Shown piece by piece: positions 16,275-23,940 of a stretch of 64,000 bases of DNA. Location: assembly GCF_011299095.1 (NCBI RefSeq), contig NZ_CP049889.1, positions 1,902,501-1,966,500 on the forward strand, written 5' to 3'. The notes below the pieces were generated by a model. That model did no database searches. It saw only the letters and a program-made list of their open reading frames with translations, and was not told the DNA's origin. Position 1 is the first letter of the stretch. Every line of letters starts with the position of its first letter. This stretch comes from Jeotgalibaca porci (GTDB lineage: Bacteria; Bacillota; Bacilli; Lactobacillales; Aerococcaceae). Both the position numbers and the translations under genes were made by a program.

Positions 16275-18728
16275 ATGAAACATGAGACACTATTAATAGA
16301 AGGAATGTCGTGTGCGAGTTGTGCGCAAGCTGTCGAAAAAGCTGCTGGAAAAGTTGAAGGAGTGAATAATGCCTCGGTTAACTTGGCTACAGAGAAGCTT
16401 GCCTTGGATGTTGATCAAGCATTTGATATTCGTAAAGTCGAACAGGCCGTAGCTGATGCTGGGTATAAAGTTGTTAAGCCACTAGAAACAATAACGTTTG
16501 GTATATCAGGCATGTCTTGTGCGAGTTGTGCACAAACTGTCGAGAATGCCACGCTCAAACTAGTGGGCGAGGGGCACGCTTCGGTTAATCTTGCGACTGA
16601 AAAAATGGTTGTCAATTATAATCCGGATGCAATCACTCTTGCTGATATTACGAAAGCGGTCGCTGATTCGGGATATGAAGCAGTTGTTGAAGTCAGGGAC
16701 GCGGACACCGTAGATAAGGACCAAGAGAAAAAAGAAGCACATATCAAAGAAATGTGGCAAAGATTTTGGATTTCGGCGGTGTTTACGGTTCCGTTATTGT
16801 ACGTTTCGATGGGTCATATGATCGGGCTGCCACTTCCAGGAATCATCGACCCGATGCATTACGCGCTAAACTTCTCAATTTTACAGCTGTTACTGACGAT
16901 GCCGGTAATGATTTTGGGAACGAAATTTTTTACGGGCGGATTCCGAGCGTTATTCAAAGGTCATCCAAACATGGATTCACTCGTTGCTTTGGGAACAAGC
17001 GCTGCTTTTATTTACAGCCTCTATGCAACATTTCGTGTATATATGGGAGAAATAGGATTTGCGATGGAACTCTACTATGAATCAGCTGCGGTAATCCTGA
17101 CTTTAATTACACTTGGGAAATATTTCGAAGCGGTTTCGAAAGGTAAAACTTCAGAAGCAATAAAAAAACTGATGGGGTTAGCACCCAAAACAGCACGAGT
17201 AATGCGAGACGGTGCAGAAGTTGAAATTCCGGTCGAAGCTGTTGCAGTGGATGACGTGATTGTGGTTCGTCCCGGAGAAAAATTGCCGGTGGACGGTGTG
17301 ATAACAGAAGGTTTAACTGCAATCGACGAAGCGATGCTGACAGGTGAAAGTATGCCGGTTGAAAAGAAACCCGGAGATCGTGTTATTGGAGCAAGTATCA
17401 ATAAGAATGGGATGATTCACTACCGTGCTACAAAAGTAGGGAAAGATACTGCTTTGGCTCAAATCATCAAGTTAGTAGAAGATGCACAAGGTTCTAAAGC
17501 ACCTATTGCCAAGTTGGCGGATAAAATTTCAGGTGTCTTTGTCCCAATTGTCATCGTTTTAGCTGTGCTTTCTGGCTTGTTGTGGTATTTCTTGGGCCAG
17601 GAGTCGTGGATTTTCGCTCTAACGATTACGATTTCAGTACTCGTTATTGCCTGTCCGTGCGCACTCGGTTTAGCAACTCCAACGGCAATCATGGTTGGAA
17701 CAGGTAAAGGAGCCGAAAATGGCGTTTTAATCAAAAGTGGTGCAGCTTTAGAAACGACGCACAATATCCAAACAGTAGTATTTGATAAAACAGGAACGAT
17801 CACTGAAGGCGAACCTAAAGTGACAGATATTTTAACAACCCAAATAACTGAAGAAGCGTTATTACACTTATCAGCTTCAGCAGAAAAAGGTTCTGAACAT
17901 CCACTCGGAGAGGCAATTGTTAAAGCAGCAGCAGATCAAAATATGAATTTGGCCAAGGTTTCTGATTTTGAAGCAATACCGGGCTATGGTATAAAAGTAC
18001 GTATAGCGGACAATAACCTCTTATTAGGTAACCGCAAACTGATGGTTACAAATAAGATTGAAATTTCCGCCTTGGAAGAAGAGTCCCACCGTCTGGCTTC
18101 TGAAGGGAAAACGCCGATGTACATTGCGATTGACGAGCAGTTGGCGGGTATCATCGCAGTGGCGGATACTTTGAAAGCCAGCAGTGCAGCTGCGATTGCG
18201 GAACTACATAAGATGGGCATTGAAGTTGTGATGATGACAGGCGATAATAAGCGAACAGCTGAAGCTATCGCGAAACAGGTCGGTATTGACCGTGTCTTGA
18301 GTGAAGTACTTCCTGAAGATAAAGCTGAACAGGTTGCTGCACTCCAAGCAGAAGGGAAGAAAGTTGCTATGGTCGGTGATGGCATTAATGACGCACCAGC
18401 ACTTGCCCAAGCAGATATTGGAATAGCAATCGGAACGGGAACGGACGTAGCAATTGAGTCAGCTGATATTGTGTTGATGCACAGTGATTTAATGGATGTT
18501 CCAACTGCGATTGAATTAAGTAAAGCGACGATTAAAAATATCAAAGAAAATTTATTCTGGGCTTTCGCATACAATGTGTTGGGGATTCCAGTAGCTATGG
18601 GCGTATTGTATTTATTCGGTGGACCGCTCCTGAATCCAATGATCGCCGGAGCAGCAATGAGTTTCAGCTCTGTATCGGTTCTTTTAAATGCATTAAGACT
18701 AAAGCGATTCAAAACATCAAATAAATAG
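16275..18728 (+). CDS. copA: Copper-translocating P1B-type ATPase CopA
   Basis: 817 residues. Two N-terminal heavy-metal-associated domains, each with GMSCASCAQ (Cys13/16 and Cys82/85). Eight membrane segments are expected. The TGES actuator motif is present, then the Cu-binding CPC motif (Cys460-Pro-Cys462), the phosphorylation site DKTGT with Asp504, the SEHPLGE motif of the nucleotide domain, and [12 protein letters not shown]. The last segment has [15 protein letters not shown], with the Met/Ser residues typical of copper exporters. It exports Cu(I) from the cytoplasm. Starts two bases after copY with GAGGAGGAG as ribosome site. Confidence 0.96.
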   Translation: MKHETLLIEGMSCASCAQAVEKAAGKVEGVNNASVNLATEKLALDVDQAFDIRKVEQAVADAGYKVVKPLETITFGISGMSCASCAQTVENATLKLVGEGHASVNLATEKMVVNYNPDAITLADITKAVADSGYEAVVEVRDADTVDKDQEKKEAHIKEMWQRFWISAVFTVPLLYVSMGHMIGLPLPGIIDPMHYALNFSILQLLLTMPVMILGTKFFTGGFRALFKGHPNMDSLVALGTSAAFIYSLYATFRVYMGEIGFAMELYYESAAVILTLITLGKYFEAVSKGKTSEAIKKLMGLAPKTARVMRDGAEVEIPVEAVAVDDVIVVRPGEKLPVDGVITEGLTAIDEAMLTGESMPVEKKPGDRVIGASINKNGMIHYRATKVGKDTALAQIIKLVEDAQGSKAPIAKLADKISGVFVPIVIVLAVLSGLLWYFLGQESWIFALTITISVLVIACPCALGLATPTAIMVGTGKGAENGVLIKSGAALETTHNIQTVVFDKTGTITEGEPKVTDILTTQITEEALLHLSASAEKGSEHPLGEAIVKAAADQNMNLAKVSDFEAIPGYGIKVRIADNNLLLGNRKLMVTNKIEISALEEESHRLASEGKTPMYIAIDEQLAGIIAVADTLKASSAAAIAELHKMGIEVVMMTGDNKRTAEAIAKQVGIDRVLSEVLPEDKAEQVAALQAEGKKVAMVGDGINDAPALAQADIGIAIGTGTDVAIESADIVLMHSDLMDVPTAIELSKATIKNIKENLFWAFAYNVLGIPVAMGVLYLFGGPLLNPMIAGAAMSFSSVSVLLNALRLKRFKTSNK

Positions 18729-18740
18729 GAGGAAATAGAT

Positions 18741-18950
18741 ATGAAACAATCAGTAGTAATAGAAGGAATGAAATGCGAAGGCTGCTCAAACACAGTAAGC
18801 AAACTGTTCATGGCTATTCAAGGAGTCGAACGCGTCTTGGTTGACCGTGATACAAAATTGGCAACCGTTGAAGCCGACCGTGAGATTGCAGAGTCAGAGT
18901 ATACAGACGCATTAGCAGAAACAAAATTTGTAGTTTCTGAAATAAAATAA
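18741..18950 (+). CDS. copZ: Copper chaperone CopZ (HMA domain)
   Basis: 69 residues, a single heavy-metal-associated domain: MKQSVVIEGMKCEGCSNTV with the CxxC copper site at Cys12/15. It shuttles Cu(I) to CopA and to CopY. Twelve bases after copA with a TAGGAGGAA ribosome site; last gene of the operon. The operon terminator downstream is split by an IS3-family element. Confidence 0.93.
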   Translation: MKQSVVIEGMKCEGCSNTVSKLFMAIQGVERVLVDRDTKLATVEADREIAESEYTDALAETKFVVSEIK

Positions 18951-18970
18951 TGTAAAGAGGCGGAGATAAT

Positions 18971-19010
18971 TGAACTGCCCCCTGTCAAGTAGACAGGTAA
19001 AAAAACAAAG
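18971..19010. repeat. IS3 element terminal inverted repeat (left)
   Basis: Begins TGAACTGCCCCC and contains AAGTAGACAGG followed by an A-tract; matches the complement of 20641-20680. Confidence 0.85.
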
Positions 19011-19058
19011 TATTTTAGACCATGCATGTAAAAATGTGTGGTCTTTTTTTTGTAGCGT

Positions 19059-20000
19059 TTATGCAATCATTTGTAGAATCTTCTCTTCCGTAGGAATTGC
19101 TAATCCCATATCCAAAGTAACGCGTTCATTGTTGAAGAACGCGATGTATGCCTTGATTTTCCGGTCTAAGTACGCTGGTCTGTCAAACGTATCCAGGTTA
19201 AACATCTCCACCTTGAGGGTACCCCAAAAGCCTTCCATAGGGCCGTTGTCAATACATTTCGAGACGCGTGACATACTATGGATTATCTGGTGATCTTTAA
19301 TCATCTTGTTAAAGGCATGGGAGGTGTACTGGGAACCGCGGTCGCTATGAATCAGTGTGGTTTCAGGCTTTACATCACCCAAAATCTGCTTTAGTGTATC
19401 CAGTACTAACGGGTTGTCATTGCGGTGACTGGTTTTATAAGCCACGATTTTCTTTGACCCGAGGTCATAAATAGCGCTCAGGTAACGTTTTGTCCCATTG
19501 GTCAACCGGAATTCCGTGACATCCGTCAATAACTTTTCCATGGGTCTTTCAGCGTGGAAATCACGGTTTAAGATGTTTTCAGCCACATGTGCAGCTTTGT
19601 GTGGCACGTAGTTCCTTCTTTTGCGACGGATGACGGCTGTGATCCCCATGATTCTCATGAGGCGGTGTACACACTTATGATTCACTTTCGCTCTTCTAAA
19701 AAAGTTGAGAAAGATGGTCATTCTTCGGTAGCCGTAAATCCCACCGAATGCCTCGTGGATTCCTTTGATCGCCCACATCAGTTTCAGGCGTTTTAATTCT
19801 GTTTCTGAGGGTTCCCGTTTTAACCACTTATAGTAGCTGGATTTGGCGATACCCAGTATGTCACAAAGATGGATAACGGGATATTTATGCTTTAATTCTT
19901 CAATAGTTAAATATTCCACTTCTTGTCTAACCCCTGTGATTTGTGATTCCCAGCGATTTTTCGGCGCTTTTTTAACGCATCGTTCTCCATTTCTAGCCAT
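19059..20000 (-). CDS. IS3-family transposase OrfB (catalytic part)
   Basis: Frame of 313 residues; about residues 35-313 are the true OrfB region. It has an HTH_21-like start (GIAKSSYYKWLKR), then an rve/DDE integrase core with LLTDVTEF (first Asp), HSDRGSQYTS (second Asp) and PMEGFWGTLKVEM (Glu). It is normally made as an OrfAB fusion by a -1 frameshift at the A AAA AAG heptamer on the minus strand (19973-19967), where orfA reads TTA AAA AAG. The ATG at 20000 lies inside orfA and may not be used. Confidence 0.9.
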   Translation of the reverse strand: MARNGERCVKKAPKNRWESQITGVRQEVEYLTIEELKHKYPVIHLCDILGIAKSSYYKWLKREPSETELKRLKLMWAIKGIHEAFGGIYGYRRMTIFLNFFRRAKVNHKCVHRLMRIMGITAVIRRKRRNYVPHKAAHVAENILNRDFHAERPMEKLLTDVTEFRLTNGTKRYLSAIYDLGSKKIVAYKTSHRNDNPLVLDTLKQILGDVKPETTLIHSDRGSQYTSHAFNKMIKDHQIIHSMSRVSKCIDNGPMEGFWGTLKVEMFNLDTFDRPAYLDRKIKAYIAFFNNERVTLDMGLAIPTEEKILQMIA

Positions 20001-20617
20001 TTGTTCCGGGCTTTAAGTGTCTCTACTTCTGCGTTTAAACGTTCTTCCGTTGTTTGAATTTCCGTGGGCTTCCCGCGGCCCCGGTTGTCTTCCAGACCTA
20101 TCGGTCCATGCTTTTTGTATTTATTCACCCAGGAATAAATGTTACTGTAACTTACATGGTTTTTCTCCGCTGCTTCCAGATAAGTCAGGCGATTGGCTAT
20201 GTAATCTTCTACGATTTTTAATTTTTCTTCATATGATTTTTTAACACCCGTCATGTTGTACACCTCAGATTTCGGAGAATATGTCTCATTCTCTTTTCCT
20301 TCAGTATATCGAATTACCCATTTGTTTACCGTTGTTTTAGATGGAATGTTATATTTAGCGGCTAAGTATGAAAAGCCGTAACCCGTCTGTAGGTATTCAG
20401 CTACAATTTTCTGCTTGAATTCTTTCGAGTAACTGCGGTAATTCTTCTGGGAGCGGATCCCTTCCATGCCATGGTCCTGGTACCGATGGACATAATTCAT
20501 AAAAGTGGTATCAGATAGTTTGAGATGGTGCTGATCAACAAGCGTTCGATAAGAAACACCCCTTAGGTGTAAATCAATTAAATGTAACAGTTCTGGATCG
20601 GTATGTTTTCTAGTCAT
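19907..20617 (-). CDS. IS3-family transposase OrfA (DNA-binding part)
   Basis: 236 residues with helix-turn-helix units of the transposase type: SYRTLVDQHHLKLSDTTF, then FSYLAAKYNIPSKTTVNKW, then LTYLEAAEKNHVSYSNIYSW. A leucine-zipper-like helix rich in E/K/R ends the frame (LNAEVETLKARNKWLEMEN). It is longer than typical OrfA, with three helix-turn-helix repeats rather than one or two. It overlaps orfB by 94 bases, with the frameshift heptamer in the overlap. ATG at 20617. Confidence 0.88.
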   Translation of the reverse strand: MTRKHTDPELLHLIDLHLRGVSYRTLVDQHHLKLSDTTFMNYVHRYQDHGMEGIRSQKNYRSYSKEFKQKIVAEYLQTGYGFSYLAAKYNIPSKTTVNKWVIRYTEGKENETYSPKSEVYNMTGVKKSYEEKLKIVEDYIANRLTYLEAAEKNHVSYSNIYSWVNKYKKHGPIGLEDNRGRGKPTEIQTTEERLNAEVETLKARNKWLEMENDALKKRRKIAGNHKSQGLDKKWNI

Positions 20618-20640
20618 AGAAAAAAACCCCCTTCAAAGTA

Positions 20641-20680
20641 GTTTGTTTTTTTCAGTGTCTACTTTGAAGGGAGCTTATCA
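20641..20680. repeat. IS3 element terminal inverted repeat (right)
   Basis: Ends GGGAGCTTATCA at 20680; complement of the left end with about ten mismatches over 40 bases. Confidence 0.85.
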
Positions 20681-20813
20681 AATAACTCCGTCTTTTATTT
20701 TGAATAATAACGCTTTCCAACAAAAGTTTGTAAAACGTATAAAAAAAAACGTTATTTAAAAGGATTTCTAAGAAATAGATGAGCAATTCTAATGTTACAA
20801 AAACAATTGTTTG

Positions 20814-20843
20814 TTGTCATATTTGTCATATTTGCCTTATAAC
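20814..20843 (+). promoter_or_regulatory. Candidate promoter of the LysM-3D gene in a 340-base gap
   Basis: TTGTCA at 20814-20819 and TATAAC at 20838-20843, spacer 18. It lies about 195 bases before the start codon, so a long untranslated leader is implied. I looked for a c-di-AMP (ydaO-type) riboswitch, common before such genes, and did not find its conserved core. Nothing else is recognisable between 20696 and 21037. Confidence 0.4.
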
Positions 20844-21037
20844 TGTAATGAACGTTCGGTTTTAATACAATGATGTTAAGGGGCGTTAACAAAACGATGT
20901 ATTTCAGCACAGCCTATTTTATTCGTGTTAGTATTACGATGCTTAGAAAACAAGACCTTCGTATTTGTCACTCGGTCAGTATCTAATGGATCTTGCAGAA
21001 ATTACTAGCAAGGATAAGAAAGGAAAGAAATAAAAAC

Positions 21038-21793
21038 ATGAAATTTAAGAACAAACTATTTGTAGCAGGTGCATCTATTGCATTTTCAGGAATTCTAGCT
21101 TTTGCTAACCCAACTGAAGCAAGTGCAGCAGAATGGACAGCTCGTACAGCTGACGAAGTTAAACTAGACATTAAAGAAAACGAAAGCGGAAGTAAATATA
21201 CCTTCGTTTGGGGCGATACACTTTCAGTAATCGCACAAGCAACAGAAATTTCTTTGGATAAACTCGTTGAAGTTAACAACATTTCGAATGCAGACATGAT
21301 TATAGTAGGAAATTCAATTCGCTTATCATCAGACAACAAAGTTGTAACTGTTGGTGAAGGTGAAGAACAAAAATCTTACGATGTAAGTTCTGAAGAAGAA
21401 ATTGTAGAAGTTGAAACACCGGTTGAATATTACGAAGAAGAAGTCGTAGTAGAAGAGCCAGTTGTTGAAGAAGTAGCACCAGCACAAGAAGTTTCAAGCG
21501 CTGGTTACCAAATGACTGTTGAAGCAACTGCTTACTCTACTAACCAACCATCATTAAGTGATTACACTTATTCCGGAATTAACTTACGTCAAAACCCTAA
21601 CGTTGTAGCGGTAGACCCAAGTGTAATTCCTTTAGGATCTACAGTAATTATTCCTGGTTACGGTACATTCGTAGCAGGAGATACAGGTTCAGCAATTATT
21701 GGGAACCGTATTGATATTCATATTACAGACTTGAATGCTGCATGGGCATTTGGTCGTCAAGGAATGACTGTAACAGTTCTTCCACCACAATAA
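21038..21793 (+). CDS. Secreted LysM and 3D-domain cell-wall protein
   Basis: 251 residues. A Sec signal peptide ends in TEASAAEW (cleavage about residue 31). A LysM peptidoglycan-binding domain follows at about 50-95 (WGDTLSVIAQATEISLDKL). A Glu/Val-rich linker spans 100-155. A C-terminal 3D domain occupies 165-250, with the three Asp motifs VAVDPSVIPLG, GDTGSA and NRIDIH of lytic-transglycosylase-like (RpfB/YocH/MltA-fold) enzymes. Probably a peptidoglycan-remodelling enzyme. The start at 21038 begins the signal peptide; upstream in-frame codons have no ribosome site. Its 3D domain closely resembles that of the protein at 53195-54388. Confidence 0.88.
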   Translation: MKFKNKLFVAGASIAFSGILAFANPTEASAAEWTARTADEVKLDIKENESGSKYTFVWGDTLSVIAQATEISLDKLVEVNNISNADMIIVGNSIRLSSDNKVVTVGEGEEQKSYDVSSEEEIVEVETPVEYYEEEVVVEEPVVEEVAPAQEVSSAGYQMTVEATAYSTNQPSLSDYTYSGINLRQNPNVVAVDPSVIPLGSTVIIPGYGTFVAGDTGSAIIGNRIDIHITDLNAAWAFGRQGMTVTVLPPQ

Positions 21794-21807
21794 TAACAAT
21801 GATTACG

Positions 21808-21834
21808 CCGGAACCTTGTGTTCCGGTTTTTTTA
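21808..21834 (+). terminator. Terminator after LysM-3D gene
   Basis: CCGGAA (21808-21813) pairs with TTCCGG (21821-21826), then seven or eight T. Confidence 0.8.
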
Positions 21835-21877
21835 TTGTCTCAATCTGTAAGTGTGCAGAAGTCCGGAAAAAACGGCC

Positions 21878-21938
21878 GACCTTTGCCGACCTTTCTTCCT
21901 AAGTGAGCAAAGGTTTGTAAAATGAAACCAACCTTTGC
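21878..21938. repeat. Small hairpin repeat, 52-bp period
   Basis: GACCTTTGC at 21878, its complement GCAAAGGTT at 21907 and AACCTTTGC at 21930 form alternating arms. The two like-oriented arms are 52 bases apart, close to the 50-51 bp period of the hairpin arrays elsewhere in the window. Confidence 0.4.
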
Positions 21939-21986
21939 CGACTAAGACTAAAATCCTACTTAAAAATTAAATCTACCCGCGTTCAT

Positions 21987-22027
21987 CCGCATCGTTAACC
22001 AGTTAATGTTACAGGTTGACGATGCGG
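21987..22027 (+). promoter_or_regulatory. BirA operator-like palindrome upstream of birA-bioY
   Basis: GTTAACC (21994-22000), 13 bases, GGTTGAC (22014-22020) resembles the Firmicute biotin operator GTTAACC-spacer-GGTTAAC. The dyad extends outward to CCGCATC/GATGCGG, giving 14 pairs with one G-T, and is followed by six T, so it also looks like an intrinsic terminator. A promoter could start at TTGACG (22016-22021) with TACAGT at 22039 (17-base spacer), overlapping the right arm. Confidence 0.5.
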
Positions 22028-22074
22028 ATTTTTTAAGTTACAGTTTAACTATAATTTTAGAAGTAGGTGATGAC

Positions 22075-23046
22075 GTGTCAACGAAGGATGAAGTTCTAGC
22101 AATACTCGAACAAAAAAAGACAGAAAATATTTCCGGTCAAAAAATTGCAGAAATTTTAGGAGTAAGTAGAACCGCTGTTTGGAAAGCAATTAATACCTTA
22201 AAAGAAGATGGCTATAAGATACATTCAACTCCCAGTGCGGGCTATCGGTTGCTTGAACCGAGCGATTCATTAAATACTGCAGCAATTCTACCGTTAGTAC
22301 AGCGCCGTCTAAATGTCGAAACTTTTCAAACGATTGATTCAACCAATGCAGAAGCCAAGCGACGTCTGAATAATCATCCGGATGAAGACTTTTTGATTAT
22401 ATCCGAGCACCAAGAAGCAGGAAGAGGGCGATTAGGAAGAACCTTCTATTCCCCTCCTCGTACAGGCATTTACATGAGTTTGGCTCTCCATGAACTGAGC
22501 CCCAATAGTGACGCGACGTTATTAACAACGGCAGCTGCTGTGGCGGTTTGTCAGGCTATCGAAGAGCTGACAACCCTAAAACCTCAAATAAAATGGGTCA
22601 ACGATATTTTTATTGATGGTAAAAAAGTATGTGGTATTTTAACAGAAGGTATTCTAAGCCTTGAAACGCAGACGATTCAATCAATTATTCTCGGAATTGG
22701 TATAAATGTCTTGGAAGACGAGCACTTACCGGAAGATTTACAACCCATTGTGGGAGCACTCTTTAGTGGGGAAAGTACAGTCAGCCGCAATACGTTAGCA
22801 GCTAGTATTATTAATCATTTCTATGCAGTATACGAAACGATGGAAACAGGTGCGTTTCTGGATGACTATCGTGACCGTTGTTTTGTATTGGGGAAATCCG
22901 TTTCTTTTATCAAAAATAAGCAAACGTATAGAGGGATTGCAACAGGAATCGATGATGCGGGGGCTTTGGAAATCCTGTTGGAAGATCAAACACGCACGAA
23001 AATTTCATACGGTGAGATTAGTATTGATTGGAGAGGTTCAAAATGA
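22075..23046 (+). CDS. birA: Bifunctional biotin protein ligase / biotin operon repressor BirA
   Basis: 323 residues from GTG 22075. An N-terminal winged helix (GQKIAEILGVSRTAVWKAINTL, then GYKIHSTPSAGYRLL) identifies the repressor-type ligase. The ligase core follows, with the biotinyl-AMP loop EAGRGRLGR, and KWVNDIFIDGKKVCGILTE, where the Lys of KVCGIL contacts biotin. An SH3-like C-terminal domain ends the protein. It attaches biotin to acetyl-CoA carboxylase and senses biotin. The frame is open upstream to 22006, but the family length and first residues fit the GTG. Its stop overlaps the bioY start. Confidence 0.9.
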   Translation: MSTKDEVLAILEQKKTENISGQKIAEILGVSRTAVWKAINTLKEDGYKIHSTPSAGYRLLEPSDSLNTAAILPLVQRRLNVETFQTIDSTNAEAKRRLNNHPDEDFLIISEHQEAGRGRLGRTFYSPPRTGIYMSLALHELSPNSDATLLTTAAAVAVCQAIEELTTLKPQIKWVNDIFIDGKKVCGILTEGILSLETQTIQSIILGIGINVLEDEHLPEDLQPIVGALFSGESTVSRNTLAASIINHFYAVYETMETGAFLDDYRDRCFVLGKSVSFIKNKQTYRGIATGIDDAGALEILLEDQTRTKISYGEISIDWRGSK

Positions 23047-23576
23047 AGCTTACAACGCGAGATTTGACACACATGAGTATCATGGCAGCTCTAACGCTCG
23101 TCAGTAGCTTTATTGCAATCCCGCTAGGGCCGGTTGCCGTAACCTTGCAAACACTCTTCGTTTTATTAACGGGCTTACTCTTCACGCCCATTCAGGCTTT
23201 CTACACACAATTACTAAACTTATTATTAATGCTATTGTTGAGAGGACCACAAATTATAATCAGTCCCAGCTTTGGATTTCTCATTTCATTTATAGTTGTC
23301 GCGACACTACTCGCGTGGTTGAAAGAAAGTGGCAGGATTAAAAAGGCGAGCCACTTAGTGATCATTGGGACAGTAATCAGTTACGTTATCGGTACACCTT
23401 ATATGGCTTTTATCCTTAATCAAGTACTGGATTTAAATTTATCTTTTAAAGATATTTTGTATGCCGGAGTTCTCTTGTTTCTGCCCGGAGACGCTATGAA
23501 AGCTCTACTGTCTATTGGCTTTCTCAAGAGTATAAACAGAGTGACGGTCTTCCAAAATAAAAGCAAAACTCATTAA
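23043..23576 (+). CDS. bioY: Biotin transporter BioY
   Basis: 177-residue membrane protein with about six hydrophobic segments. LTHMSIMAALTLVSSFIAIP and GPVAVTLQTLFVLLTGLL are typical of BioY, the biotin-specific S component of ECF transporters. ATG 23043 overlaps the birA stop (ATGA), and GAGAGG serves as ribosome site, so translation is coupled. No energising A/T components lie nearby; it probably shares the general ECF module encoded elsewhere or works alone. Pairing with birA supports biotin-dependent control. Confidence 0.92.
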   Translation: MKLTTRDLTHMSIMAALTLVSSFIAIPLGPVAVTLQTLFVLLTGLLFTPIQAFYTQLLNLLLMLLLRGPQIIISPSFGFLISFIVVATLLAWLKESGRIKKASHLVIIGTVISYVIGTPYMAFILNQVLDLNLSFKDILYAGVLLFLPGDAMKALLSIGFLKSINRVTVFQNKSKTH

Positions 23577-23591
23577 AATTTAATTTACTCA

Positions 23592-23620
23592 TTGACTTCT
23601 CATTTATTAACCCTTAAGAT
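23592..23620 (+). promoter_or_regulatory. Promoter of leader A
   Basis: TTGACT at 23592-23597, 17-base spacer, TAAGAT at 23615-23620. Transcription would start about 23627, ahead of the leader peptide. Confidence 0.65.
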
Positions 23621-23655
23621 ACAGATACCAAATAAAAAAATGTGAGGTTTTCACG

Positions 23656-23715
23656 ATGAATAAGAAACATGCAAACCAAATCCAAATCAATTTTTACTTT
23701 AGCTACTTTAGATAG
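23656..23715 (+). CDS. Putative Phe/Tyr-rich leader peptide A (19 aa)
   Basis: ATG at 23656 follows a GTGAGG ribosome site by eight bases. The product MNKKHANQIQINFYFSYFR has three Phe and two Tyr in its last seven residues, like amino-acid-sensing leader peptides. The stop (AGATAG context) is followed 155 bases later by an intrinsic terminator. The last codon plus stop, AGA TAG, is identical to that of leader peptide B (57891-57947). Ribosome stalling at the Tyr/Phe codons would be the signal. No expression evidence is available. Confidence 0.55.
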   Translation: MNKKHANQIQINFYFSYFR

Positions 23716-23869
23716 TTCTGTAGACACACGCAGTGGATACAGACATTTCAAACATTGTTTGTATCTATGGCGGCTAGAGTGAGTTTGCGTGAGCAACTGC
23801 CACATAGATTAAAATCTGAGTGGTGATTGCGAAAAGGAAAACTTTCTTTTTACAATAAGAATTTGAGCG

Positions 23870-23905
23870 ACCCATTCAGATTGTTGATATCTGGATGGGT
23901 TTTTG
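23870..23905 (+). terminator. Attenuator terminator of leader A
   Basis: ACCCATTCAGAT (23870-23881) pairs with ATCTGGATGGGT (23889-23900), 12 pairs with one G-T, then five T. It sits 36 bases before the TrpX-type gene. Confidence 0.85.
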
Positions 23906-23940
23906 TGTTCTTATCAGTGAATAAATAGGAGGAATATAAG

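Larger units (their letters stand above)
18971..20680 (-). mobile_element. IS3-family insertion sequence, complete (1710 bp)
   Basis: Imperfect terminal inverted repeats of about 40 bases, at 18971-19010 and 20641-20680, share AAGTAGACA and a long A-rich inner part. Flanking AAT (18968-18970 and 20681-20683) fits a 3-bp target duplication. Two overlapping frames (orfA and orfB) on the minus strand are joined by an A6G slippery heptamer. Both frames are intact, so the element may be active. Confidence 0.9.
18954..20695 (+). terminator. Copper operon terminator, interrupted by an IS3 element
   Basis: AAAGAGGCGGAG at 18954-18965 and CTCCGTCTTT at 20686-20695 (then TATTTT) are complementary apart from a two-base bulge. 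Removing the element and one copy of its AAT duplication brings the arms to within about six bases of each other, rebuilding an intrinsic terminator right after copZ. Confidence 0.7.
23627..23905 (+). promoter_or_regulatory. Leader RNA A: structured attenuator before the TrpX-type gene
   Basis: The ~280-base leader holds a 19-codon reading frame (23656-23715), hairpins and a terminator. ATCTGAGTGG at 23814-23823 can pair over ten positions with CCATTCAGAT (23872-23881), the 5' arm of the terminator, and is thus a ready antiterminator. CATGCAAAC inside the peptide frame (23668-23676) can pair with GTTTGCGTG (23783-23791), linking ribosome position to folding. Blocks after the peptide stop (AGTGG 23732, GACAT 23742, ATCTAT 23763, GGCGG 23769, CGTGAGC 23788) recur in the same order in leader B before tyrA (57961-58032). 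No T-box core is present. Confidence 0.7.

Noticed and set aside
17984-18811. Long minus-strand frame opposite copA
   Set aside because: Shadow of the copA codon pattern; low-complexity Ser/Ile/Ala composition and no ribosome site.
20696-21037. c-di-AMP (ydaO-type) riboswitch before the LysM-3D gene
   Set aside because: Expected from gene function, but the conserved core sequences are not found in this interval.
23577-23940. Tryptophan T-box before the TrpX-type gene
   Set aside because: No AGGGTGGNACCGCG-like core and no stem I elements; the leader has a different organisation.
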